This document shows, in pieces, positions 1-11,365 of a stretch of 64,000 nucleotides of DNA. How positions within the stretch are numbered: position 1 is the first letter of the stretch; each line of letters starts with the position of its first letter. The notes under the pieces are model-generated. The model worked only from the letters and a program-made list of their open reading frames with translations, did no database searches and was not told the origin of the DNA. Made by a program: the position numbers and the translations under genes. This DNA is from Furcasterigmium furcatum. Taxonomy: Eukaryota > Ascomycota > Sordariomycetes > Glomerellales > Plectosphaerellaceae. Where the stretch lies: the NCBI GenBank assembly GCA_001599815.1, contig BCIA01000002.1, positions 5,181,626 through 5,245,625 on the forward strand. Direction: 5' to 3'.

Positions 1-3000
1 GCTCGCACAACCCATATTTTCGACAATGCTGGCATCACTCAGGACTTCTCAGTCGGCCTCCTGACAGACTGGCAGGACCCGAGTTTCATTGACATTGGCC
101 GCTGGACCACCCTCCGCCTGCAAGTCCAGGAAGATAAATCCACCATGGAAAACTTCCTTCGTGCGCTTCATGATCTCAACATCGATACCGAGCAGCGCGC
201 AGAAGGCCGCGAGCACGATGACATGCCCTGTCCGCTGCCCCCGGAAAACCGTGCCGTGCGCAACACGCGTCTCTACAACCAAGGGGTTGAGGTTGCGCAT
301 GATACCCATGGGCTATCCGTGCTTGAAGATCATTCTCCCACCGTGCCGCCGCTGACTTTCCCTGTTCAGTATCAGCTGGAAGTGTGTCTGTCTCGTGGCA
401 TCCTCTCCGAGTTCCTCCTGTCCAAAGAATTCTTGCATCGCCTCAGAAAGATGGACGCAACCAAGGCTCAATACCTGCTGGAATACCTAGCAGATAAGGG
501 CAAACGAGTCCGAGACCCCATGTCCGTCTTTGACTGCGATGAGACCAAGAACTATTACCCGCAGCTCATAGTTCCTGCCTATTGCGCAGTCATCAGGAAG
601 GTTCTGGTCACTCCGACGACGCTCTATTACAATGCCCCCTCAGTGGAAGCCTCAAACCGCATTCTCCGTCAATACTCTCACTTGAAGGATCGCTTCTTGC
701 GAGTTCAGTTCGTCGATGAGCTCTACTTAGGCAGGATCAGAGCTCTCAACACCATCGATCAGGACCACTTCCTGTTCAGACGAATCTTCCACACACTCAT
801 CAATGGTATCCGCATCGGCGATCGCCACTTCAAGTTTCTGGCCTTCGGTAATTCGCAGATTCGGGAGTGCGGAGCCTACTTCTTCAGCGAGACTGGCGAC
901 GTCACTTGCAAAGCCATTCGAGCCTGGATGGGTGATTTTGATCACATCAGGGTCGTCGCCAAATGCGCCGCACGCATCGGCCAGTGCTTTTCCACCACTC
1001 GACAGATCCAGGGCTTCAGGACACCTCAGATTACCCGAATCGACGACATTGAGAAGAATGGTTACTGCTTCACGGATGGGGTCGGCAAAATCTCGTCCTT
1101 CCTCGCCCAGGTGATTGTCCAGGAGATGGGCATCGACACGCGAGACACCCCTTCTGCCTTTCAATTCCGCATGGGTGGTTGCAAGGGTGTTCTGGCTGTC
1201 TGGCCCGAGGTGAAGATGACAGAGGTTCAGATCCGCAAGTCACAGGAGAAGTTCACAGCGCAGTTCAATGGCCTAGAGATCATTCGGGTATCGCAGTTTT
1301 CCGTTGCTTCGCTGAACAGACAGACGATCACCATCCTGTCCAGCCTGGGTGTCCCCAGGAAGGCATTCCTGGACTTGGCCGATATCCAGATTTCTAACTA
1401 CAAGAGAGCGATGGTTGATCAGACTGCAGCTGCGACCCTGCTGGGCATTTACATCGATGAAAACCAGACCTCACTGGCTCTGAGAGACCTCATCAACTGG
1501 GGTTTCATGGACCCTGAGATTCAAGAGCCATTCGTCATGACCATCCTCCAGCTCTGGAGGACTTGGTCAATGAAGTTACTCAAGGAGAAAGCCCGCGTCG
1601 TCGTCGAGAAGGGCGCCTTCGTCCTTGGATGCGTTGATGAGACCGGCACACTTCGAGGCCATTCTCGGAAGACCGAAACGGCCAACGGCCCGAAGAAGGT
1701 AGAAGAGCTTCCTCAGATCTTCTTGCAGATCCCGGATGCGTCGAGCAGCACTGGTTACACCCCTTTCAAGGGAGTTTGTCTCGTTGGCCGAAATCCATCC
1801 CTCCACCCAGGCGACATCAGGATTGTTGAAGCCGTTGATTGCCTGCCACTACGGCATCTACGAAACGTTGTTGTTTTCCCCAGCATCGGCGACAGAGATG
1901 TGCCTGGAATGTTGAGTGGAGGTGACCTGGATGGCGATGACTTCTTCGTGATCTGGGAGCCTTCCCTCATACCCCCGGAATGGAACTACCCGCCTATGGA
2001 TTACCGAGCTCCCCCGCCTGAGGCGTTGGACAGGGACGTCCATCATCACGATCTTGCCCAGTTTTTCGTCAAGTATATGCGGAACGACTGTCTTCCGGCC
2101 ATTGCATTGTCACATCTTGCTTCTGCCGATGATAGTGCGGACGGTGTCATGAGCAGAACTTGTAAGCCTTCCCCCTTGAGATTTCATTGTCATGATTGTG
2201 AGCTGATGTTCTTTAGGCCTGAAACTTGCCGCATTGCACTCAAAGGCTGTTGATTTTGTCAAGACGGGCGATCCTGCCATTCTAACCAAGGAACTCCGGG
2301 CGCGCCGTTGGCCTCACTTCATGGAGCGTGGCCGTAATGAATACCATTCTGGGTCTGCCATCGGCTTGATATACGACCGGGTCGGAAATGTCTCCTTCAA
2401 TCCGCAATACGAGAACAGTTTCGACCAGCGAATTTTGGGGAAGTTCCAGCTAGGGGACGATATGCTGAAAACAGTGCGGAAAATCAAGTCGCAGTACGAC
2501 ATCTCCGTTCGTCGTCTCATGGCACAACGCGAGATTCAATCTGAGTTTGAGATTTGGACTGGATTTGTCTTGACGCGACCCCGCGTAGGAAACGGCTACA
2601 AGCTCACAGAAGACATCGGCCGCGAATCATCGATTATCAAGCAACAGTATCGTGACGAAGTCCGCCAGGCTGCTGGAGGCTCTCACATCGACACACTGGC
2701 ACCATGGGTGGCTGCCATGTACAAGGTCACTGAAGAAGAGATGAAGATTGCTTTGCACTATCGTGGCCGCACGCAAAGGCGGCCCGGCAAAGGTATGGCC
2801 CATGGCCCAGATCAGCAGGCCTCGACGGGCATGCCCCTGATTTCGTTCCCGTGGATCTTCCACGACCAGCTGGGATACATCGCAACAGGCCGATGGGCGA
2901 AGAACATCTATGTGGACACAGACACGGCAGCGAATGAACTCCCAGTTCGCGATTGGAATGGCGAGGACAGCGACATCAGGCGAACAAGCTCGCCATATGC

Positions 3001-3835
3001 CCAGCACGAGTCCTCTAAGGATACGGATCTGAGTCCGTCGGTCGTCGAGCCTTTCACTTCCGCAGTGGCAGAGAGCGAGGAGATGCTTGACCAAGTGCAG
3101 ACAGAGACCTCCGCCACCAAGCAAAACGGAAGGATGCAGCAGGGCCTGGGCCTCCTCAAAGACCTTGATGTTGTCCACTTGCCGGATGGTCGCATTCTAC
3201 ATCGAGGCGAGGTCCTTCATCTGTTCAACGACGATTCTGATGATGAATGGACCGCGCTGGCCGAGGAGACGGAGTCCAGCCGGACTCCTCTGACTCATGA
3301 GGCGCTGACTCGCAAGACCTCGAGCGATCTTGCCTTCCCCGATCTTGGGGGAGACGCCCCAGATGCAATGGATCGGCCTCAATCCGTTGAGAGGGCACCC
3401 GAGGCGCCCCCTAGAGAGCAACTGCGGGAGGCCACTCCGACGTTCAAGAAACACATGGCCGAGATTGGGGCCAACCAGAGCATAAACTCTGAGCCTGCAT
3501 CGCCTGGCAAGCCAAAGACAAATGACCCTTTCGCTGCTATCTTCCATCTGGCCAGAAACAAGGCCGTTGTGAGAAGGAACATCCCTGTAATCTCACGGGA
3601 GGAGGGTGAAAGGGGGTCTGGCAGCGCTCTAGAAGTCGGGGTGATCTCCGATGGCCCAGAGGCAGGTAGTAGGGCGGCTGCTTCCGCGCTCACTACCACC
3701 GCCAGCAGGACTGCAGACACCGAGACAGACGGTGCCGAGACTAACGGCGTTCCCGAGAAGGCCGAGGCCGAGGATGGGGAGGAGGATGAGGAGGGCGAGG
3801 ACATCTACAGTCGTTTCGACCAGGTGATGCACTAA
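1..3835 (+). CDS. RNA-dependent RNA polymerase (eukaryotic cellular RdRP), 5' truncated by window edge
   Basis: The frame is open from base 1, so the N terminus lies outside the window. Exons: <1..2161 and 2217..3835. The 55-nt intron (2162..2216, GTAAGC...TTTAG) has a clean junction that gives the family-typical stretch around HSKAVDF-KTG. The catalytic loop DLDGDD is at nt 1924-1941, preceded by GVGKIS (about nt 1078) and GGCKGVLAVWPE (about nt 1174). These identify a cellular RdRP, which makes double-stranded RNA for RNA silencing (quelling or meiotic silencing) with Dicer and Argonaute. The DLDGD form fits the SAD-1/Rdp1-like class better than QDE-1, which has DYDGD; this sub-assignment is inferred. 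The last 200 or so residues are acidic and low-complexity (Glu/Asp-rich end), probably disordered. The gene ends 127 bp from the oppositely oriented dioxygenase gene. Confidence 0.95.
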
Positions 3836-3962
3836 GGCATCCTACCACGGGGAGATCTGCACCGAGACGACTTCATAGGGAGCATGACCCGGGGACACGG
3901 CAAACACTGCATGTATGTATGTATCTAGAGCCCACAGTTTGAGCTACTTTGCTTCCCTCGCC

Positions 3963-6811
3963 TCACTTTCGGACACAGAGATCGGTTCGTATAACCCACT
4001 TTTCACCCGAAGTGACTTCTCGGCCTTCGTGCTGTAGGTACGCAAGGTACCCGTGTTCGTCAGTCTCTGATTGTCTCGCAGCTTTTGTTTTGGGTGTATG
4101 CATGTTGTGATCCAGATGAGTGAGATGTTTTTTTTTCCCTGCTCGCCTTCGACAGTAGGGAAAGCGGGCTTAGGCTGTGGGCCACTCAGCCTCAGCGACG
4201 ATAGGGTACCCGGAACGTGAAGTACCCGTCGAGTCATGGTTTTGCCTCCGGTTAGCAGCAAGCTGTGCGAGGACTGCGGAGGTCTGGGTCATGCAGTTTT
4301 TCTTGCTTGTGCGGAGGGTTCTTGCGGCGATGGCGACGCGAACCGGGGGGGATACGGGCTGGGAAGGAGGGTTCGAGGGCAGAGCTGAGAGGGGGAATTG
4401 TGCGTGGTGAGGGCATCATTGGTTGAGTTCTTGCTTGTGCGCGTTTTGGTTCCCTGGACACGCAGGCCATGCAGGCGGGAGACTGAGAACCAGGTGCTTG
4501 GGAGAGGGGAGGTGTTTGCGCGATCGGGACACGGGGGAGCGTTCATCGCCATTGATGCTGCCGGGTTCAGGGGTTGGGGGGAGAGAAGGACAGACATGAG
4601 ATGATTCGATGTTTGCATGCATGTGAGAGGGAGGTGAGAGTGATGCGGCCGGGTCTTGGTGTCGTTACTGGCTGGGAGCACTGCCTGGTGCCGTTGCATC
4701 CAACTCTGTTTGCCTTCGCAGCCTTGTCGATGGCTCCGGCCAGGGTCCAGTTTTCCCGTAGATTTTCGGGGTGAGATATGGCTCGCTTACGGCACTTGCT
4801 CTTGGCTTTCCATTTCTAGAACACACTGCGTTACGCCGTATGTCCGATTTGTCATGAGAAGCAAAGGGGTCGCTCTCCGGGATCATGGCTACCCGCTCGG
4901 CGAGCGAGACTGTTCCCCATCGTAAACGTCTGCCCACACCCGAAACAGCGCAGGTACAAGAAACCGTAGTCGGGCGCTAGGTATTAGCGATCTGGCAACG
5001 TCTCAGGCTGATCGCGGGGTGGGACTGATACTCGAGCGGGCTTCCTCCGTCGACCGAGGGGCGGGCCGGGGCGCTCGGACCGGGGGCACCGGCGTGAAAC
5101 TACGCGGTGCCAATGCAGCGATGGGGAAGAGCCAAAGCAGGAGAGAAAGCAAGGAACACGGAACGGCGCGTGACATTGGATGGTTTACGTACCAGCATGC
5201 AGTCGTCGCCATGTTTGTGCAGTAGCAGGAGGCCGGTTCGGGGTGCGACGGCAATCTCTTCAGAGGCTACGCGGCGGTCTCGTGGGTAGAAGACCGTCTC
5301 CCCGCCAGCGCACCCGGTGTCGTCTCCGCCATCGCTGCTGGTGGTCAGATAGAGCAGCAGGGTCCATGTTGTCTTGCATTGGACTGGCGACGAGGCCGAG
5401 TCAGCGGGGTTGGACGGCACTGCGACGTTGTTGGCATCGTCATCTGAGGAAGCGACGAGTCAGCATGTTATGTATTTCCAGGATCATGGTCTGAAGCGAT
5501 GCGTCGCTGCAAGTCAGGTGGTGACAGTGCTTCAAAGAGATTGGATGGCCCGGGGGATCGGAACTTGACCCAGAATTATCCAGATCCCTGAGCAGCTGAA
5601 GGGCCTGCGTTCCAAGGCCTGGCAGCGAACTCACAGCGTTACACTGATGAGGGGATGTGTCTCGGAGATTGGGAGTGTGGGCTCCTGACGTTCGTTCGGC
5701 CTTTGTGGAGATGGGCAGGGGGCTTCTAAGACAGGCGGGGGGGAAATCGTATGACTGATCATCGACACCACTGCTGGGTAGTTGTGATTGAGTGTGATGT
5801 TGGAGATAAAATGGAGTCAAGAGAATCATCGTCTCGGCCGTTTGTGATATGATTGTGGTAATAGGCCGCGGGGTGAACTGATACGAGTGGAAATACGACC
5901 AGGCTGCTGCATGGCGTGCGAGCTGTTACGCTGGAGCCAGCCAGGGCGTCGGGAGCAGTGCTGGATAGGCCGAGCTCCAGTCTGGACCGTGACGGCGCAC
6001 TCTTGCATGCGCCATCCTCCCACTCGGGATGAGCAGTGATCGACGGGTTTGTAACGGTCGACCGGTGACCTCGGTCAGGGAGGGAGGCCGAGGGTGGGGA
6101 GGGATGTACACCGAAGAACCTTGCTCTCACTTACAGTGGGCGTCAAAGTATTGTCCCTTCGAGTAGCGATAGATGCGGATGTTCGGGTTGAGGCCAACCA
6201 TGTCACCGCCCCTAAGACAAGCATGAATAACAGTTATTAGCACCTGTGCCGCTCTATTCATGCGGGTTGCATCTCGGACGGGGCCTAAGAGAAGCATGTC
6301 TGAGAGCTCCAGGAGCACCGATTTCCAGAATCAGATGTCGCATCGTTGCTTTCGGGCATAGCGCCATGAGAATGCTTCCCGGCTGGGAAGCCATGACAAC
6401 AAGATGGGACGACACGACTCACCACAATGCTGATAGATCTTCGTCTTGCAGAAGCGCCTCGCGAAGACCCGTCTCGAGCCAGAGACGGCTAGCAAAGATG
6501 GGGTCGTCGACCTGAAAGCGATCGTTGACCCGCGCGGCCTCCCCTCTTTTGGGCCGGCCAGGGGTCGTCGCGAGTGGTAGCTCCTTCAGGAAGGCGACGT
6601 ATGAGTTGCAGAGCGAACGGGGCCAGAAGTTTTGAACCAGGACCACCTTGTCTGGGCAAGCCTCCAAGGGCTCCAGGACAAGATCGGTCACAGGTAGCAG
6701 GGGTTTGAACTTGGGCCACGATGGCGGGGGCTGCGGGTTGTTCGGAGTCGGAGCGCCTTTGGCCGGCTGGCCCTTGGCCTTGGAGGCAGTCGAGGCCTTC
6801 GCCTTGGGCAT
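3963..6811 (-). CDS. 2-oxoglutarate/Fe(II)-dependent dioxygenase, prolyl 4-hydroxylase-type (P4Hc fold), four exons with long introns
   Basis: Exons (transcript order): 6811..6423, 6211..6135, 5443..5193, 4031..3963; 261 aa. Introns are 211, 691 and 1161 nt, all GT-AG and frame-consistent. The junctions rebuild the fold: exon 2 to exon 3 creates HYD (His155, Asp157; first metal ligands). The distant last exon begins HEG (His240, third metal ligand) and continues to GEKW, whose Lys250 would bind 2-oxoglutarate. Exon 3 carries the strand with GGETVFYP and ends KHGDDCML, which runs directly into HEG. The N-terminal 40 residues are Lys/Pro/Ala-rich and probably disordered. The likely reaction is hydroxylation of an unidentified substrate with succinate and CO2 release. 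The short homolog type is common in fungi. Without the remote exon the protein would lack two catalytic residues, so the long intron is well supported although unusual for this genome. Confidence 0.85.
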
Positions 6812-9399
6812 ATTGTACTGTACTGATGGACGAGCAACAGTGCAGAATCAGGGCCACCGGTTTTGAGGCGTCGACTTTTTGATCGTGGCGTCGAGGAAGG
6901 GCCGTTGGCGATCGTTAGCCTGGAGGGATATCGGGGTTGAGCAAAGTCAAACGGACGCGACTCCTGCACGAGGCCTAAAGCATCCAGAAAGGTCGCTTCA
7001 TCAGCCCCCTGCACTGGTTCCTGCCGCGGAAGTGATCTTTGCTCCCCGGAAGCCATCCGGCGATGTGAGCAAGCCGCGCGAGGTGGTGGGGGGACAAGGT
7101 TCTGAGGAGAGTGAGTCGCTGCAGGCTTACCACTGGGCAGCGCCACGGCACAGCACTCAAGGAGACGAGAGAGAGAGATGGATGGAGGGGGAGGGGTGAG
7201 AGGTGAGCCGGAGACAGGGATGAGACACACCAAAGCTGTCGCTTCCCGCTGGGAGGGAAAGCCTGCTGATCCTCCTGCAGGTCGATCGAGGCTAAGACAG
7301 AGGCTGGTCCCTCCAGGTATTGTTCCGTTGCAGCCCAGAAGCAGTGAAGATGGGTGGCCGTCGTCGTGTTGTATTGGTTGAAGGGCTGTGAGAGGATGTC
7401 TTGCTCGCCCGTGCTTGCGTGCTGCCAGCCTGTTTTGCAGGGTTCTGCGGTCGAGATGGGCAACTACTCGTAGTCGGGCAGGGTCCAAGGATGCCGGCTG
7501 GACGTATGTACAGTACGGCGACAGCAGAGGAGGTTTTCGCCCGCCTGTTTCCCGTTGAAGTTTGGCTTGCGAAGTTGATGGCAGTGGGTGGAGACGGCCC
7601 AAGTGGAGGTCGCGATGGACGTGTTTTACCAAGACGGGACGTCTTCTATTGGCGGGGCGCGCGCTAAGCCGAAAGCCTTTAGGTCCCGCTGCCGGACATT
7701 TCTTCCAGGCGGCGTCAACTGCTCCTACGCCGGGGCGCTCTCCCTGGCCTTCTGGGCAGACATACCTGGCGAGCTGAAGGCGCCCTGAATCCTGTGGGCA
7801 GCACTAAAATAATGGATGTCGTTTATCTGCGGTGGGCCATCGAGCGACTCGTCTCCTCGGCCGAATCCTCGTGCTGGCTGGACAAGCAGCCAAGCTTGGT
7901 GCAACGGGTCCTGCCGCTGCCGCTACCGCTGCCACTACCATCGCTGCGCCGGTCTCGTTCCGCACGTGTCGTGTCACGTCTAATGGTGTTCGGACGATTA
8001 TCTGTGCGCCATCTGACTTTCCAGCGCGTGTACGTTTGGAGCACTGCGAGGGTGTGGTCTGGCCGAGCGGCACAGCATGTTGCGTTTTTCGACGACCGTG
8101 GCAGACTGCGGGGTTGCCAACGAACAGTCGGTATCTCTGTGTAACGATGCCTCAGTAGCGGCAGCGTGAGAGACATGGACGCTGTGGTGCGACGTGAGAT
8201 GTGATATCTCACAGGCCCCGAAGGCCCGCTGGCGCCAGCTTTGTTTCGTCATCCTTCGTCATCAGGGCCCCAACCTCATCCAACTGGGTTGGTTGTGATT
8301 ACATAGACGGGTCACAACCAATAGGCCAGCGTGCAGGAGACGTGTAAGTGCAGTGCGTATGCTTGCGCCGAGGGCTGTGGGAACCTTATCTGGGTCCCTC
8401 CTCCAGCGCAGCGCCAGTGCTCACCAAGGCGGCAGCGTCCAGACCCTTGTGACTGCGGCTCGATTGACTGGAGGCCGTCGATCAACCGGGATCGAAGATT
8501 ATGCAAAAAATACTGTCACCTCTCCATTCCTATGGGTGCGGCTGGCCAGGCTCTCGGTAGTCGCAAACTTGGGGTGTGATCGAGTCGTCCACCACACGGC
8601 GCCGATAAACATGGGAAATGGCAAATTTCGCGCTCGCTTCTCCCTCGAAAAGGGTAGTCCGGAGATTCTGTCGGTGCCAAGCAACTAGTGATGGAGATTT
8701 GACGACGCGAACGATTGATCGGAGCATGGTCCGGTGGGAAATCTGGCGGGACCTCCAGGCGAGAATAGGCGCATTTTCTGTCAGATCTGGCTCCCTCTCG
8801 CGTCCCTGAGCTCGCACCAGTGCACGGAAATCGGCGAGGGAATTGGGGTGGGTGAACTCGACGATGGCATTTGACAGGGGTTGTGATGCAGCTCGTGTGG
8901 GGCTAATCCCGATGAAGCAGGGTCGGTTTCCAATGGTGTGCAGGCTGGGCAACGCCTCAAGGTGGAGGAGGGAAGACAGGGACGGCAGACAAGAGGAGCT
9001 GAGAGAGGGACGTTGTTGGAAAGGTTGGACAATGGAGCGAGCTGTGCGTTCGGGAGGACCTGGCCCCAGGAAAAAAACGGGCCTCCCGTTGCCTGCCGGT
9101 CAATCCAACGGGCCGCGTTGGCTGAACCTAGCGACAGGTCCACCCGGCTACTCTCATAACCGCGCGGGGTGTGGGTCCCTGCCTCCCCAACATGCGTTAA
9201 ACGCGTTCGAAATTCGACGACACCCCATATTCTCCTCTCCTTCAAGTCCCCGACGCCGACACTGCGACTCGACTCGCTTCCACTCCATCCCCATCCGGAC
9301 CCTTCCATGGTTTCCTAGATTGGTACGTCACTGTTTCCCCTGGCATTCCAAGCCACATTTCTTTTTTGTCCTCATGCTGACAGCCTGCTCTAGCCTCTA
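6812..9399. other. Intergenic, no gene seen
   Basis: About 2.6 kb between the divergent dioxygenase and AIM11 starts. It has only short unsupported ORFs, plus a small CCGCTR repeat around 7912-7940. I see no tRNA B-box or transposon ends. Confidence 0.6.
9323..9393 (+). other. Probable 5'-UTR intron of AIM11
   Basis: GTACGT donor at 9323 and a CTCTAG acceptor at 9393, a few bases before the first ATG. The leader upstream has an in-frame stop, so this intron would lie in the untranslated region. Confidence 0.6.
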
Positions 9400-9960
9400 A
9401 TGCTCGCCCAAACGCCGGTAGCCATGGCGAACGACTCGGGTCCCTCCTCTTCCGCCGCCACCACCCCATCTTCCTCCTCCACTCGCGCGCCTGCCTACGT
9501 CGACAATGGCCTCTTCTCCCAACGATCCTTCAACCAGCTGGGCCTGTTCTTCGCCGGCGCCGGCTTCCTGTTCTTCTCGACAATGGTCACGAGGCGCGCA
9601 GTTGTGCGGAAGCAGATCGCCGCCTTTCCCAAGTTCTACTCCCCCAGCCACGCCCCGGCTGGTAAGCAAGTCAACCCGGAGGGCTCCATGATTGCGCTGG
9701 AGGCATTAAACCTTGCTTCGCTCAACGTGCTCAGCTTCGGGATCATGGCTACGGGAGGGCTCGCTTGGGCCTTCGATATTTCATCCCTGGACGAGCTGCG
9801 GGCGAAGGCAAGGGCGACGATCCGCGGCGAGGCCGGAGGCCTTGACGCAGAAGCTGAGAGGGAGTTCGAGGAGTGGGCTGCCAAAGTACTCATAAAATTC
9901 GGCAAGACTGCGCCCGAGAACGAGAACGAAGCCACTTCCAAGCCGGATAAGAAGGACTAG
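9400..9960 (+). CDS. AIM11: AIM11-like mitochondrial inner-membrane protein (altered inheritance of mitochondria 11)
   Basis: Single exon, 186 aa from ATG 9400. The second ATG at 9424 sits in a much better context (GCCATGG) and may be the true start, giving 178 aa. Features in order: a Ser/Thr-rich N terminus (to about residue 33), a first membrane segment at about 47-67 (GLFFAGAGFLFFSTM), a basic loop with TRRAVVRKQ, then a second membrane segment at about 105-125 leading into WAFDISSLDELR, and an acidic C terminus. This two-TM pattern with the WAFDISSLD block matches fungal Aim11. The molecular function of the family is unknown; yeast mutants show altered mitochondrial inheritance. A 5'-UTR intron lies directly upstream. 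Confidence 0.85.
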   Translation: MLAQTPVAMANDSGPSSSAATTPSSSSTRAPAYVDNGLFSQRSFNQLGLFFAGAGFLFFSTMVTRRAVVRKQIAAFPKFYSPSHAPAGKQVNPEGSMIALEALNLASLNVLSFGIMATGGLAWAFDISSLDELRAKARATIRGEAGGLDAEAEREFEEWAAKVLIKFGKTAPENENEATSKPDKKD

Positions 9961-11365
9961 AAGAAGCCCAAGAGACCTCTGGCCCCACGCTTCGACAGTC
10001 GTCGCGCTGACACCGGGAGGGCTGGCTGGATACGTTATGGAAAATTTCATGACCTGCATGAGGACGGGCGCCGTTGACAAGTGTATCAAAAAACGGTGGC
10101 AAGCGCAGCCACAACAGCCAAGTCGAGACGTGTAAAAATTCAACTCTGTACCATCTGGCCTTCTCGGCGCCGCCATGACGCTCTGTGACCCAGACCATGG
10201 CTGGGACGCCGCCAACCACCGACGCACTTGCTGCAGCATACCGATTGCGGCAGCAGCTTTCTGGGCCTTTCCCCTGAATCAGCGCCCCTGCTTGAGTGCC
10301 GATGATTTTCGGGGACATGCAAGATGGATCTTCTCTTACAGGGGCCGAGGGGGCCCTGGCTCCGATCAATGCGTCTGATGAGATGAGTGCTGGAGTCTGT
10401 CTGAGGGGTGCCCCAGCCCACCACCTCCCACCTCGGATGAACGCAGCGGGGCGCAGTGGGCGGTGGCACATGTCTGTCTCCTCAAATCGTGCCGCGAACG
10501 CAGCCTGATGCGCAGCCCCTGCAAACCAAGCTTTGCTCCGTGCGGATCCCACGGCCGGGCGCTGTACGTGCTCACCCCCCAGCCAGACAGACCCTTGGCC
10601 AGCTCCCCTCTGAGCTAACACGACTCGCATCTCACGCCTAGCACATCTGGGCCCCAGCACCAAGGAGATCTTTTCCTCCACAAGGCCCCCCATTATTCAC
10701 GGCTACGCGGGCTTAGCGAGCAACTGATATGGCCCGCAAGCAAGCTTGCAGGACCACCGGAAATCAGCGTTGAGACATGGTACGACACGGTGCCAGCACT
10801 GGCGGGGGGTGGGCCTCGGTGCGCCTGCAGACGCCGCCGCGGTGTCGACACCCCTGCAGCGTCGTCCCAACATTCCAGAGGCTCGGGGGACCCAGGTCTC
10901 GAGCCCGGGAGTCTTGCAGCAGCGGAAGGGCCACCAGCAGAGTCCCGATCGGCCGCTAACACAAGAGGGTGTGCCTGATGCGGTCGAGACTGCCCCAGGT
11001 TAGCGCAGTCGATATGTGTCGCTGAAAGTGACATATCTGATCAGATGTGGGAGCCGGGGTCCCGTTCTATCGAGGCAGCATCCCCGTTTGTGGCGACCGC
11101 CATGGCAAGCCTCTCAAGATTGGCCAGAAAGCCTCGACCTGACCCGGCGTTCAGCTTGCACCGACACCAGACAGACCTCTTCTTATTCCCGTGGTTCGTC
11201 CCTGGTCCCTGATCATCACTTTCTTTCCCCATCTATTCATGTCACAGACCTGCTCGGTCGTCTGTCAGAGTGAGCCCCGCCAAACCGACTTCCTCCTCCT
11301 TATATATCAACCCCGGCATCTCCTCCCTCACATTCCACACCACCCGTCAGTTATCACTCACTTAC
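9961..11365. other. Intergenic; promoter region of the following gene
   Basis: 1.4 kb with no supportable gene. A TATA-like element lies near its right end. Confidence 0.6.
11301..11307 (+). promoter_or_regulatory. TATA-box candidate
   Basis: TATATAT, 59 nt before ATG 11366 and 107 nt before ATG 11414, in a pyrimidine-rich stretch. The position suits a TATA element for the downstream gene only if the later ATG is used. Confidence 0.4.
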
